From contig NZ_JADEYS010000024.1 in the NCBI RefSeq assembly GCF_015209595.1, forward strand, positions 1 to 64,000: a DNA stretch of 64,000 bases. Direction: 5' to 3'. Under the pieces are notes generated by a model, which was not told where the DNA came from, did no database searches, and worked only from the letters and a program-made list of their open reading frames with translations. Numbering within the stretch: position 1 is the first letter of the stretch; each line of letters begins with the position of its first letter. The stretch comes from Pontibacterium sinense (GTDB lineage: Bacteria > Pseudomonadota > Gammaproteobacteria > Pseudomonadales > Balneatricaceae). A program made the translations under genes and the position numbers. Shown here in pieces: positions 1-7,209 of the stretch.

Positions 1-32
1 CCTAATTAGTACCCGTGTGGTATGAGAGAGAA

Positions 33-61
33 CCCCAGTTGCGATGCAGCTGGGGTTTTTT
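33..61 (+). terminator. Rho-independent terminator of an upstream gene outside the window
   Basis: A ten-pair stem (CCCCAGTTGC pairing with GCAGCTGGGG, one G-U pair, loop GAT) is followed by six T residues. It would end a plus-strand transcript that enters from the left. The 32 bases before it are too few to identify that gene. Confidence 0.85.
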
Positions 62-581
62 CGTTATGGCCGGAGATTAAAACGGCCGCGCACTGCGTGC
101 TCCCATCTTAATGTAGGGTTGTCTTCAGGCAACCCGGCAGGCGGCAGCTGCCTTCCGCCAATCACCTTAGCTCCGAACTCGAACACGTCATCCGTACTTC
201 ACCAAAGTGCCGGTCGCCTAAAGAAAACCCTGCAGGGTAAGCTTGCTAAGCTCTTATTGTGTAGGTCATCTATCTTCCGTGCCCTCTGCAGCAACAACAC
301 AACGGTGGTGGGGCTGCTCTCTGAGGTTTTCTCGCACTCATATTCGCTATAAAAAACTTCGTACGGGCCACCTGTGCTGCTTTCAAGCGCTGTGCTTTTT
401 ACGATTAAGCAGGCCTTCAAATGCATGCACTATTCTTGTCTCTTTATTTGCGAATGATTTATCGATATGCGATTGGTTATCCATGAAGCTTTTATGACAT
501 CTGGAGACTAGTGGGTGTTTTTCAGTCTGGTTTCATTTCTTGGTCATACAGTTAGCGTGTACACAAACCAAAGGTGGTGAT
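62..581. other. Intergenic gap with several hairpins, no convincing gene
   Basis: This stretch of about 520 bases has no reading frame with a ribosome binding site and believable protein composition. Its first 180 bases are rich in inverted repeats: GGCCG/CGGCC at 68-87, GGGTTG/CAACCC at 116-135, the palindrome GGCAGCTGCC within a GGCGG/CCGCC context near 140-160, and ACCCTGCAGGGT at 227-238. It may hold a structured RNA or be a decayed region. I cannot assign it to a known family. Confidence 0.4.
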
Positions 582-743
582 ATGAAACTCATTATGAAAT
601 CTCTGTTAGGTGTTGTGGCAGCAATGTTATTCGTGAGCAGTGTGACTGCAGAGACTTTGCGTCCGAGTTATGATTTTGATGATGACTGGGAGGAGCGGGT
701 GCTGCGCTTCACGCCTGAGCAGCATGAGAACGTTGATAGCTAG
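582..743 (+). CDS. Small exported peptide of unknown function (53 aa)
   Basis: I do not recognise this gene. The start is chosen because AGGTGG lies just upstream of the ATG. The protein begins MKLIMKSLLG, followed by a hydrophobic stretch and the probable signal peptidase site SVTA-E near residue 23. The mature part would be only about 30 residues, acidic at first (DFDDDWEERV) and without cysteine, so it is expected in the periplasm. A hairpin terminator follows 17 bases after the stop, so this is a free-standing transcription unit. The signal peptide and ribosome binding site make it more credible than a random frame; its role is unknown. Confidence 0.6.
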   Translation: MKLIMKSLLGVVAAMLFVSSVTAETLRPSYDFDDDWEERVLRFTPEQHENVDS

Positions 744-759
744 TGGTAAATATCTGGTG

Positions 760-779
760 ACCGCCCCGGTAGGGGCGGT
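760..779 (+). terminator. GC-rich hairpin, probable terminator of the small exported peptide gene
   Basis: ACCGCCCC and GGGGCGGT form an eight-pair stem around a GGTA loop, 17 bases after the stop codon at 743. Only a short TT follows, so termination may be weak. The hexamer array begins 9 bases downstream. Confidence 0.55.
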
Positions 780-787
780 TCTAATGC

Positions 788-877
788 CTCTACCTCTACC
801 TCTACCTCTACCTCTACCTCTACCTCTAGCTCTAGCTCTAGCTCTAGCTCTAGCTCTAGCTCTAGCTTTAGCTTTAG
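788..877. repeat. Tandem hexanucleotide array, 15 units in three blocks
   Basis: The array reads CTCTAC six times (788-823), CTCTAG seven times (824-865) and CTTTAG twice (866-877). Units are perfect within blocks, and each block differs from the previous one by one base, the pattern left by replication slippage that amplifies a point variant. A six-base unit keeps frame, so it spells an apparent Pro-Leu/Ala-Leu polypeptide; there is no start signal to support translation. It lies between a terminator and the next genes. Confidence 0.95.
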
Positions 878-920
878 TAGAACTGAAACAAAGCTAAGCT
901 AAATGATCGCAAAGAGGCGA

Positions 921-1067
921 ATGATAATGAATGCTATTAACGTTGACATTTGCGTAGATGGATGTGAAAATCCGTTCACTTTTAAAAAGCTAAAAGCTTG
1001 GGAAACCAGAGGCCCCTTCTATAAGTGGATGTCATGCGTTTTAGGGGGAGTTGTGGCTTTGGTGTGA
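921..1067 (+). CDS. Possible small ORF (48 aa), hypothetical
   Basis: The ATG at 921 (with an in-frame ATG at 927) is preceded by AGAGG at suitable spacing. The product starts MIMNAINVDICVDGCENPF and ends with a hydrophobic segment (SCVLGGVVALV). It has three cysteines and no family I can recognise. It could be a real small membrane-associated protein, the remnant of a larger gene, or chance. The following 1068-1313 is AT-rich and holds no gene. Confidence 0.3.
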   Translation: MIMNAINVDICVDGCENPFTFKKLKAWETRGPFYKWMSCVLGGVVALV

Positions 1068-1313
1068 AGGTGGAGCTGTTGGTTTTAAGAGTAGCTGATT
1101 ATATCTTTATTCTTGCTGTAATGAATTTTATGCTTTTTCTTAATAGGCTTGAGTTTGGGAAGAGATAACTGAATCTTTAATCATTTTTAAACCTTACTGT
1201 CATATAACAACCCTAATATCGCAGCCCATAAATTATGGCTGGATTCTACTTCAGTGGTTGTTAGATACAGGTAGAAAGTTTGGTTCCATATTTTTTAACA
1301 ATTGTTGGGCTTT

Positions 1314-1982
1314 ATGAAAAAAATACTGTGTGCTTTTTTTGTCTCATTGCTGGGTTTCAGTTCTTCTCTTGTTGCTGATGTAAAAGTGCAGTTTGAGGAA
1401 GGAATTTCTGTGCTTGCATTAAATGGTAAGGAAGTCACTCATGAAAGTATTTTTTCAGGGACTGACTCGGTAAAGTTAAATGATGGTCTCAATCAGTTGT
1501 TGGTTCAATATACTGCTGAGTTAAAAAAATCAGCTGATGATTTCGAGTTGGAAAATACAGGCTCTTTCGTGCTGTTATTCGACGCAAAGAACACGGCTCT
1601 CATATTAAAGGCTCCATTAATTCGCAACGAAGACGATGTTGATGCCTTTAACCGCAGCGGAGACTGGCGTCTACTGAACGCTAGTGGTGTTGCTCAGGCA
1701 ATTAAAATTAGTCCGCTGAAAAAGGATGGCTTTCAGTTGAGTCGTGATTACGAACGCGAGCTGAAAGACTTTAACTTGACGGATGCCGTGGCAGCACTCC
1801 CGTATGAAAGAGTAGTTGGTTTGGCTGATGCAAGCCCATTACCTGCAGCTAAGTCACAGTCAGGTAATAAAGATAAGGCAAACTCTTCTGAGTTGAATAT
1901 GCCAGAGAAAATGCTTCGTTACTGGTATAACCAAGCAGATTCAGAAACAAGAAAACGTTTCAAAAAGTGGATCAGCCAATAA
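1314..1982 (+). CDS. DUF2057 (YccT/CsgI-like) periplasmic protein
   Basis: The 222-residue protein has an N-terminal signal peptide (MKKILCAFFVSLLGFSSS, cleavage near VADV). It shows the DUF2057 layout: an early LNGKEV segment followed by LNDGLNQLLVQY, a beta-rich middle, and the characteristic C-terminal LRYWYNQADSETRKRF. In Escherichia coli the family member YccT/CsgI is periplasmic and dampens curli production; whether that holds here is unknown. ATG at 1314 is preferred over a TTG at 1302 because the signal peptide starts there. The gene stands alone, 144 bases before the porin gene. Confidence 0.8.
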   Translation: MKKILCAFFVSLLGFSSSLVADVKVQFEEGISVLALNGKEVTHESIFSGTDSVKLNDGLNQLLVQYTAELKKSADDFELENTGSFVLLFDAKNTALILKAPLIRNEDDVDAFNRSGDWRLLNASGVAQAIKISPLKKDGFQLSRDYERELKDFNLTDAVAALPYERVVGLADASPLPAAKSQSGNKDKANSSELNMPEKMLRYWYNQADSETRKRFKKWISQ

Positions 1983-2126
1983 CTCATGTAAATAGCTATT
2001 TTTAGCTGCCCTTAAGAAAAAATATTTATTGGATTTGTCTCGCCCTTTTAATAAGGGTGCAGGGATTGCTTTGCTCAAAATTTGTCGATTTTTAATTATT
2101 CATCCTTAAATCTGGAGAGAAAGGAA

Positions 2127-3068
2127 ATGAAAAAGCTGATTTTGGTTGCTGCTATTGCAGCTGCTACAACTGTTGGTTCTGTAAACGCTGCTACTATTTA
2201 TGAAGGCAAAGGTCTGACTTACAAGCTGAAAGGCGACTGGCAGGTTCAGCTGCGTGACAACGCTTCTAAAACTAAAGATGCAGAAGTTGAGTTCGACGAT
2301 CTGGAACTGAAAAACTCTGTAACTTACGATCTGGGTAACGGCCTGAAAGCTTTCGGTCAGCTGGATTTCGGCTTTAAAGATGCTGCAGAAGACAAGCAGT
2401 CTGGTAGTAAGCTGGAAGAAGCTTACCTGGGCCTGGACTTCGGTATGGCTGCAGTGGCTGTAGGTAAGCAGAACAATGCTGCTGATGAGTTTGGTGTTGA
2501 GGGTGCATACGAGCACGCTGTATCGGAAGATGCATTCGATGCTGCCGGCCAGACTGACGGCGATGACGTGATTCGTTTGGACGTTGCTACCGACAACTTT
2601 ACTCTGATTACTTCCACTGAGCTGGAAGCTGAAGGTGAAAACAGTGCAGGCGATGCTTCTTTCGAAATTTTTGCTGCAACAAGCGTAGGTGGTGTTGAAC
2701 TGGCTGCTGCTTATCAGACTATTGATAAAACTGCGGGCGATGTTGATTCCTGGGGTCTGAGTGCTGCTACTAAGCTGGGTTCCGTTGCACTGGCTGCTGA
2801 TTACAGCTCCCGTGATACGGGTTCTGTTGATCTGGACACTTACAACGTAGTTGCTAAGTTCAAAGCATCCAAAACGACTACTTTCGCTCTGGGTCTGACT
2901 GAAGAAGAAACTTCAGCGTCTACTGATGCTACTCAGATTTACGCTAACGTAACGTATAAATTCCCAGCACAGAAAAACGTAAGCGTTTTTGCTGAAATCT
3001 CTGACATTGACGAAGATGGCAAAGATCTGGATCTGGATGTGCTGGCAGGTATGCGCATCAAGTTCTAA
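2127..3068 (+). CDS. Small outer-membrane porin
   Basis: This 313-residue protein has a signal peptide (MKKLILVAAIAAATTVGSVNA, mature start ATIYEG). It continues as alternating amphipathic strands rich in Gly, Asp and aromatic residues and ends with the outer-membrane signature aromatic residue (GMRIKF). It resembles the general Gram-negative porin family (16-stranded trimeric diffusion channels) but is shorter and very acidic, which suggests cation preference by inference. A GGAGAGAAAGG ribosome binding site precedes the ATG. TTGCTC at 2071 and AATTAT at 2094 are a plausible sigma-70 promoter with 17-base spacing. Codon use is strongly biased, as in highly expressed genes. Confidence 0.85.
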   Translation: MKKLILVAAIAAATTVGSVNAATIYEGKGLTYKLKGDWQVQLRDNASKTKDAEVEFDDLELKNSVTYDLGNGLKAFGQLDFGFKDAAEDKQSGSKLEEAYLGLDFGMAAVAVGKQNNAADEFGVEGAYEHAVSEDAFDAAGQTDGDDVIRLDVATDNFTLITSTELEAEGENSAGDASFEIFAATSVGGVELAAAYQTIDKTAGDVDSWGLSAATKLGSVALAADYSSRDTGSVDLDTYNVVAKFKASKTTTFALGLTEEETSASTDATQIYANVTYKFPAQKNVSVFAEISDIDEDGKDLDLDVLAGMRIKF

Positions 3069-3094
3069 TGCCTGAAACATGTATATTGAGGTGA

Positions 3095-3161
3095 TTGTGT
3101 GGTCCCCCCCTTCAAACCACACAACGACTTCGTATTAGGTCGGCTTTTGCCGGCCTTTTTT
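3095..3161 (+). terminator. Double hairpin terminator after the porin gene
   Basis: The first hairpin has a perfect nine-pair stem TTGTGTGGT/ACCACACAA (3095-3103 and 3116-3124) around a C-rich loop. The second, GGTCGGC TTTT GCCGGCC at 3138-3155, is followed by TTTTTT. The second is the intrinsic terminator; the first may protect the 3' end of an abundant porin mRNA. Confidence 0.85.
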
Positions 3162-3285
3162 ATTTCTGAGATATAGGGGGCTACGGAGTGGCAGCTCTCG
3201 CCACATGAGGTGGCGACGGGTGCAATTATTGAACGCATTGCCTCGGATTAGGTGTTGGGGATTACTTGGCGTCTTACGCTTGGTG

Positions 3286-3551
3286 TCTCATATCTCATAT
3301 CTCATATCTCATATCTCATATCTCATATCTCATACCCCATACCCCATACCCCATACCCCATACCCCATACCCCATACCCCATACCCCATACCCCATACCC
3401 CATACCCCATACCTCAGACCTCAGACCTCAGACCTCAGACCTCAGACCTCAGACCTCAGACCTCAGACCTCAGACCTCAGACCCCAGACCCCAGACCCCA
3501 GACCCCAGACCCCAGACCCCAGACCCCAGACCCCAGACCCCAGACCTCATA
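3286..3551. repeat. Tandem heptanucleotide array, 38 units, G-quadruplex prone on the minus strand
   Basis: Thirty-eight contiguous seven-base units follow the consensus YCYCAKA with no indel: TCTCATA x7 (3286-3334), CCCCATA x11 (3335-3411), CCTCAGA x10 (3412-3481), CCCCAGA x9 (3482-3544) and one CCTCATA (3545-3551). Variants are sorted into homogeneous blocks, which indicates expansion by slippage or unequal exchange of single variants. On the minus strand the second and fourth blocks read GGGGTAT and GGGGTCT repeats, so GGGG tracts are separated by three-base loops. The array lies between the ends of two convergent genes, outside the porin terminator. A seven-base unit shifts frame, so the reading frames running through it are artefacts. 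Confidence 0.97.
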
Positions 3552-3675
3552 CCATGTTGGAGAGGATTATCTGACGTATTGATGAAAAAGGTTTAGTCGA
3601 AGTGGCATGATTGGCGGGTAGTAGAAAGGAGGCGAGGCGATTGTATAGGGGGATGCTTTATGGTTGGGGGAAGGG

Positions 3676-3705
3676 GGGTAGCTCGCGACTTGTGTGCGGC
3701 TACCC
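3676..3705 (-). terminator. Hairpin after the chemoreceptor gene
   Basis: GGGTAGC and GCTACCC form a seven-pair stem with further CGC/GCG pairing inside, 13 bases past the stop of the minus-strand chemoreceptor gene. There is no T tract on the minus strand, so it may work as a weak terminator or 3' stabiliser. On the plus strand the flank carries runs of five and six G. Confidence 0.45.
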
Positions 3706-3717
3706 AGAAGCAGAGGG

Positions 3718-5694
3718 CTAGTTAAACTGTTGCACCAACGCACTTAAGCTGGTGCTGATTTTGGAAAGTTCAGAGGCATATTTCTGATTATTATCCGCTT
3801 CCTGTGATGAGCTTTTGGATAAATCGGCGGCTTCGTTTACTGCGTTACTAATCTCGGTTGTGCTGCACGTTTGTTCTTCGGTTGCAGAGGCGATGAGCGA
3901 GTTCATGTTATGGACGTTTTCTATGGACTCACGAACGGACTCAATCGTGTTTTGGGCATCTTGGGCGGATTGTATTGTGATTGCAGCTGCATCCAGTTGT
4001 TTGTTCATGCGTTCAGTGGTTGTTGATGTAGCTTGATTGAGCTTGTCTGTTATTAGCTTTATTTCGATGGCTGAGCTGCTGGTTCGGGATGCGAGGTTAC
4101 GTACCTCATCGGCGACCACAGCAAACCCGCGGCCGGCTTCGCCCGCGCGAGCAGCTTCGATTGCTGCATTGAGTGCAAGTAGATTGGTTTGCTCGGCGAA
4201 GCCCTGGATGACTTCTAAGGCGCTTTCTATTTCTCGGGCGTCTTGTTTGAGCAGCTCAAGTGCCTTGGCTGTTTCTTCTACTTCGCCGGTGAGAGAGTGA
4301 ATGCTATTGCTGGTTGTGAGCATGTAGTCAGCACTTTGGTTGGCGAGTGATTGTGCCTCTGAGGTAGCGTTACTGGTTTGGGCGGCGTTTTCTGCGACTT
4401 GCTGGTAGGAGCCGTCAAGCTGTGTCATTTGTACGGCCACTCGTTCGGTTGAGGAAAGCTGCTTGGAAACAATCGATTCCAGATGGATTGCACCTTGAGA
4501 TATCTGATGCTCAAGCGAACTTAGGTGTTGTGTCTCGTTGCGTATCTGAGCGATGAGATGTGTGAAGTAGCTATGCAGCGCGTTGACGGAGCAATGCAGG
4601 CTCTTTACTTCTGAAATACTGCTTCTAAGGTTGAACTCCTTGCTCAGGTCGCCCTTAGATAACTTGTCTATATAGTTGCTGGTTTCTATTAGAATACGTG
4701 ACAGGCGATGCTTTAGCAGGGTCATCAGCAGACCGGTGACCACAATTAAGGTGACGCAGATGGCCAGAAGAAAGTACACGTCGCGCTGTATCGCCGCGTA
4801 TCGCTGATTAACCGCTGCGGCATAGCGTGACAGGCTCTGTTCGAGTTCGTTCAGGTGTTGTTGGGTGGCGTGTTTGGCTTGTTGTTTTTGGGTAATAAAT
4901 TTTTGTGCGTTATTCAGTTCTTTAGGGTAGCGCTTAACGAGCGAACGGATCTCGTCAATGATGGCGTCTCCTTTGTCTTCCCGGTCGTTGGATTCTTCGT
5001 CCTTCTGCCACCCCATAAGTGATGCGAGATCATCCCCGTCATCACTTTCTTGCGAGTAGACACCCAGCCGGGGCAAACCGTGCAGGATGAGAGATGTTTG
5101 ATTCAGTTCACTCTGATAGTGCTTCAGCGTGTCCAGTTTGTCATTACTATCATCGGTAAAGTAGCTTTGGCGAGTGTGGCTGAGAGCGACCAGTGAGCGC
5201 TGTAGTTGGGTAATCAGAGCGAGGTATTGTTGGCGCTGTTGTGGGTTGGCTAGGTTAGCGGACTCGGTATATTCGGTCGCGCGGGCCAGCTCGCCTATGA
5301 GTTCGCGTTCATTATTGATCAGCAGCTCCTGAGGATCTGCGAGTTTTCCTGCTGCACGCAACTCAGACAACGTGGTGTTGCTGAGCTTATCTAGTAGTGC
5401 AACCGTCTCATTGCGCATCTCAGTCGACAGGTGGGTGTTTTGACTGGTGCTATCGATAACAGTCGAAATGTTATCGCTGATGGTCGTCAGTAAAGTGGCA
5501 TTGCCGTTAAGCAGGTAGGTGTGGATAGGTTTGCCTATCAGCTCCCGTACTTCGCGTTGGTAGTTCTGGTAGTAAGCGCTGGCGGAAAATGCGTCATGAA
5601 GTCGGTTTAACGACCAGATAACCGAACCGCTCAAAAAAATGACAATAAATAGCAGCGCTAAAGTTGCCAGGCGGGTGAGCTGTGAAATTTTCAT
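3718..5694 (-). CDS. Methyl-accepting chemotaxis protein
   Basis: The 658-residue receptor is in the inner membrane. Transmembrane helix 1 is at about 8-29, a long helical periplasmic sensor domain runs to about 304, helix 2 is at 305-327, then HAMP and the cytoplasmic signalling domain. The conserved hairpin tip is present ([17 protein letters not shown]) and would bind CheA and CheW. The periplasmic part is all-helical, about 270 residues, and has a very acidic segment near residues 215-245 ([17 protein letters not shown]) that looks inserted. The ligand is unknown. There is no C-terminal CheR-binding pentapeptide. The ATG at 5694, with GAGAGA upstream, is preferred over a TTG 18 bases earlier. 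No che genes are nearby. Confidence 0.9.
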   Translation of the reverse strand: MKISQLTRLATLALLFIVIFLSGSVIWSLNRLHDAFSASAYYQNYQREVRELIGKPIHTYLLNGNATLLTTISDNISTVIDSTSQNTHLSTEMRNETVALLDKLSNTTLSELRAAGKLADPQELLINNERELIGELARATEYTESANLANPQQRQQYLALITQLQRSLVALSHTRQSYFTDDSNDKLDTLKHYQSELNQTSLILHGLPRLGVYSQESDDGDDLASLMGWQKDEESNDREDKGDAIIDEIRSLVKRYPKELNNAQKFITQKQQAKHATQQHLNELEQSLSRYAAAVNQRYAAIQRDVYFLLAICVTLIVVTGLLMTLLKHRLSRILIETSNYIDKLSKGDLSKEFNLRSSISEVKSLHCSVNALHSYFTHLIAQIRNETQHLSSLEHQISQGAIHLESIVSKQLSSTERVAVQMTQLDGSYQQVAENAAQTSNATSEAQSLANQSADYMLTTSNSIHSLTGEVEETAKALELLKQDAREIESALEVIQGFAEQTNLLALNAAIEAARAGEAGRGFAVVADEVRNLASRTSSSAIEIKLITDKLNQATSTTTERMNKQLDAAAITIQSAQDAQNTIESVRESIENVHNMNSLIASATEEQTCSTTEISNAVNEAADLSKSSSQEADNNQKYASELSKISTSLSALVQQFN

Positions 5695-5931
5695 CTGTGT
5701 CTCTCTGATCAAACGGCTCTAACGTGCGTTTGCCGGTCTATATCGGGCATATAAAGAAATATTGTAATGACCATTTCATTACGTTTTTGTGACGTTGGGT
5801 TGGATGCAGAGATGAGGCCTTAAACAACACTATCGAGTGATGTTGAGTGCGTGGACAGGAGCCGCTAAATCGACTAAAATACCGCCGGTTTGGCTGAGAG
5901 AAATCAGCTGATCTCAGGAGCAGCATATTAG

Positions 5932-5966
5932 AGCGAGGTTAAAATTCGGTTTTGCCTCGCTTTTTT
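5932..5966 (+). terminator. Terminator-like hairpin in the carA leader, possible attenuator
   Basis: AGCGAGG (5932-5938) and CCTCGCT (5955-5961) pair, with additional AAAA/TTTT pairing inside, and six T residues follow (5961-5966). No plus-strand gene ends here, and the hairpin is 58 bases upstream of the carA start. It may therefore end a leader transcript and control carAB. It could instead mark the end of an unrecognised short RNA starting within 5713-5930. The rest of 5695-6024 shows no gene. Confidence 0.6.
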
Positions 5967-6024
5967 GCACGTATCGTTTTCATCAGTCTAGTTTTTGTAT
6001 CGCGCAGTGCGGGGGGAGGTTCAA

Positions 6025-7161
6025 TTGTCGAGACCAGCCATTTTGGCCCTTGAGGACGGCAGTATTTTCAAGGGGGTGGCGATTGGCGCTGACGGTCAGT
6101 CGAGCGGTGAGGTGGTATTTAACACTTCTATGACCGGTTATCAGGAGATCCTGACTGATCCGTCCTATTGCCGCCAGATCGTTACTCTGACTTATCCACA
6201 TATCGGTAATGTGGGTGCCAATAAAGAGGATGAAGAGTCATCCCAGACCTGGGTATCCGGTCTCGTAATTCGTGATCTGCCGCTGGTAGCGAGCAACTTC
6301 CGTAGCGAGAAGTCTCTGGACGAATACCTGAAAGACAATAACATCGTAGGTATCGCTGATATTGATACCCGTCGCCTGACGCGTATTTTACGTGAAAAAG
6401 GTTCTCTGGGCGGCTGCATTATGGCCGGCGATGTGAATGAAGAACAAGCATTAGCAGCGGCAAAAGAATTCCCAGGTCTGAAAGGTATGGATCTGGCGAA
6501 GGAAGTCACCGTCGCTAAGGCATATGAGTGGCGCTCCTCTACCTGGAAACTGGGCAAAGGTCACGAAGATAAGACCGATGACGAGTTGGCGCATCATGTT
6601 GTTGCGTATGACTTTGGCGTGAAGAGCAACATCCTACGCATGCTGGTAGAGCGTGGCTGTCGTTTGACGGTCGTACCTGCTCAAACCCCAGCTGCAGATG
6701 TATTGGCTTTGAACCCGGATGGCGTATTCCTTTCCAACGGACCTGGTGATCCAGAGCCGTGTGATTACGCGATTAATGCCATTCAGGAGATCTGTAAAAC
6801 TGATTTGCCTATCTTTGGTATCTGTCTGGGCCATCAGTTGCTGGCGCTGGCTTCCGGTGCGCAAACTGAAAAGATGAAGTTCGGCCACCATGGTGCTAAC
6901 CACCCGGTGCAGGATCTGGATTCAACTAAGGTGATGATCACCAGTCAGAATCACGGCTTTGCTGTTGCTGAAGATTCGCTGCCAGATACGTTACGCCCAA
7001 CGCATAAATCTCTGTTTGATGGTTCATTGCAAGGTATCGAGCGGACTGATCGCCCGGCCTTCAGCTTCCAGGGTCACCCTGAGGCGAGCCCGGGGCCACA
7101 TGATGTGGCACCACTGTTCGATCGTTTTATCGAGCAGATTAAAGCGCGTAAGAACGCGTAA
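6025..7161 (+). CDS. carA: Carbamoyl-phosphate synthase small subunit
   Basis: CarA is the glutamine amidotransferase subunit that hydrolyses glutamine and channels ammonia to CarB for carbamoyl phosphate, the precursor of arginine and pyrimidines. The N-terminal CPSase domain ([11 protein letters not shown]) is followed by a class I amidotransferase domain with the nucleophile elbow GICLGHQ (Cys near 267) and a C-terminal [10 protein letters not shown] carrying His and Glu of the triad. The start is TTG at 6025: GGGGGGAGG lies at ideal distance, and the resulting 378 residues match the family length. A longer frame opens at 5995 but has no homology. It is followed 48 bases later by carB. Confidence 0.95.
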   Translation: MSRPAILALEDGSIFKGVAIGADGQSSGEVVFNTSMTGYQEILTDPSYCRQIVTLTYPHIGNVGANKEDEESSQTWVSGLVIRDLPLVASNFRSEKSLDEYLKDNNIVGIADIDTRRLTRILREKGSLGGCIMAGDVNEEQALAAAKEFPGLKGMDLAKEVTVAKAYEWRSSTWKLGKGHEDKTDDELAHHVVAYDFGVKSNILRMLVERGCRLTVVPAQTPAADVLALNPDGVFLSNGPGDPEPCDYAINAIQEICKTDLPIFGICLGHQLLALASGAQTEKMKFGHHGANHPVQDLDSTKVMITSQNHGFAVAEDSLPDTLRPTHKSLFDGSLQGIERTDRPAFSFQGHPEASPGPHDVAPLFDRFIEQIKARKNA

Positions 7162-7209
7162 GTACTTTAGACAGAACGAACAGTCACTTGATACGACCGG
7201 TATATACTG

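Noticed and set aside
670-897. A 75-residue frame with Pro-Leu and Ala-Leu repeats
   Set aside because: It is made by the CTCTAC/CTCTAG array and overlaps the real small exported peptide gene in another frame.
3286-3551. CRISPR array
   Set aside because: Units are seven bases with no spacers, and there are no cas genes in the window.
3205-3596. Three overlapping plus-strand frames of 102-125 residues rich in Pro, His, Tyr, Asp and Arg
   Set aside because: They are translations of the heptamer array in all three frames; no ribosome binding site or independent sequence supports them.
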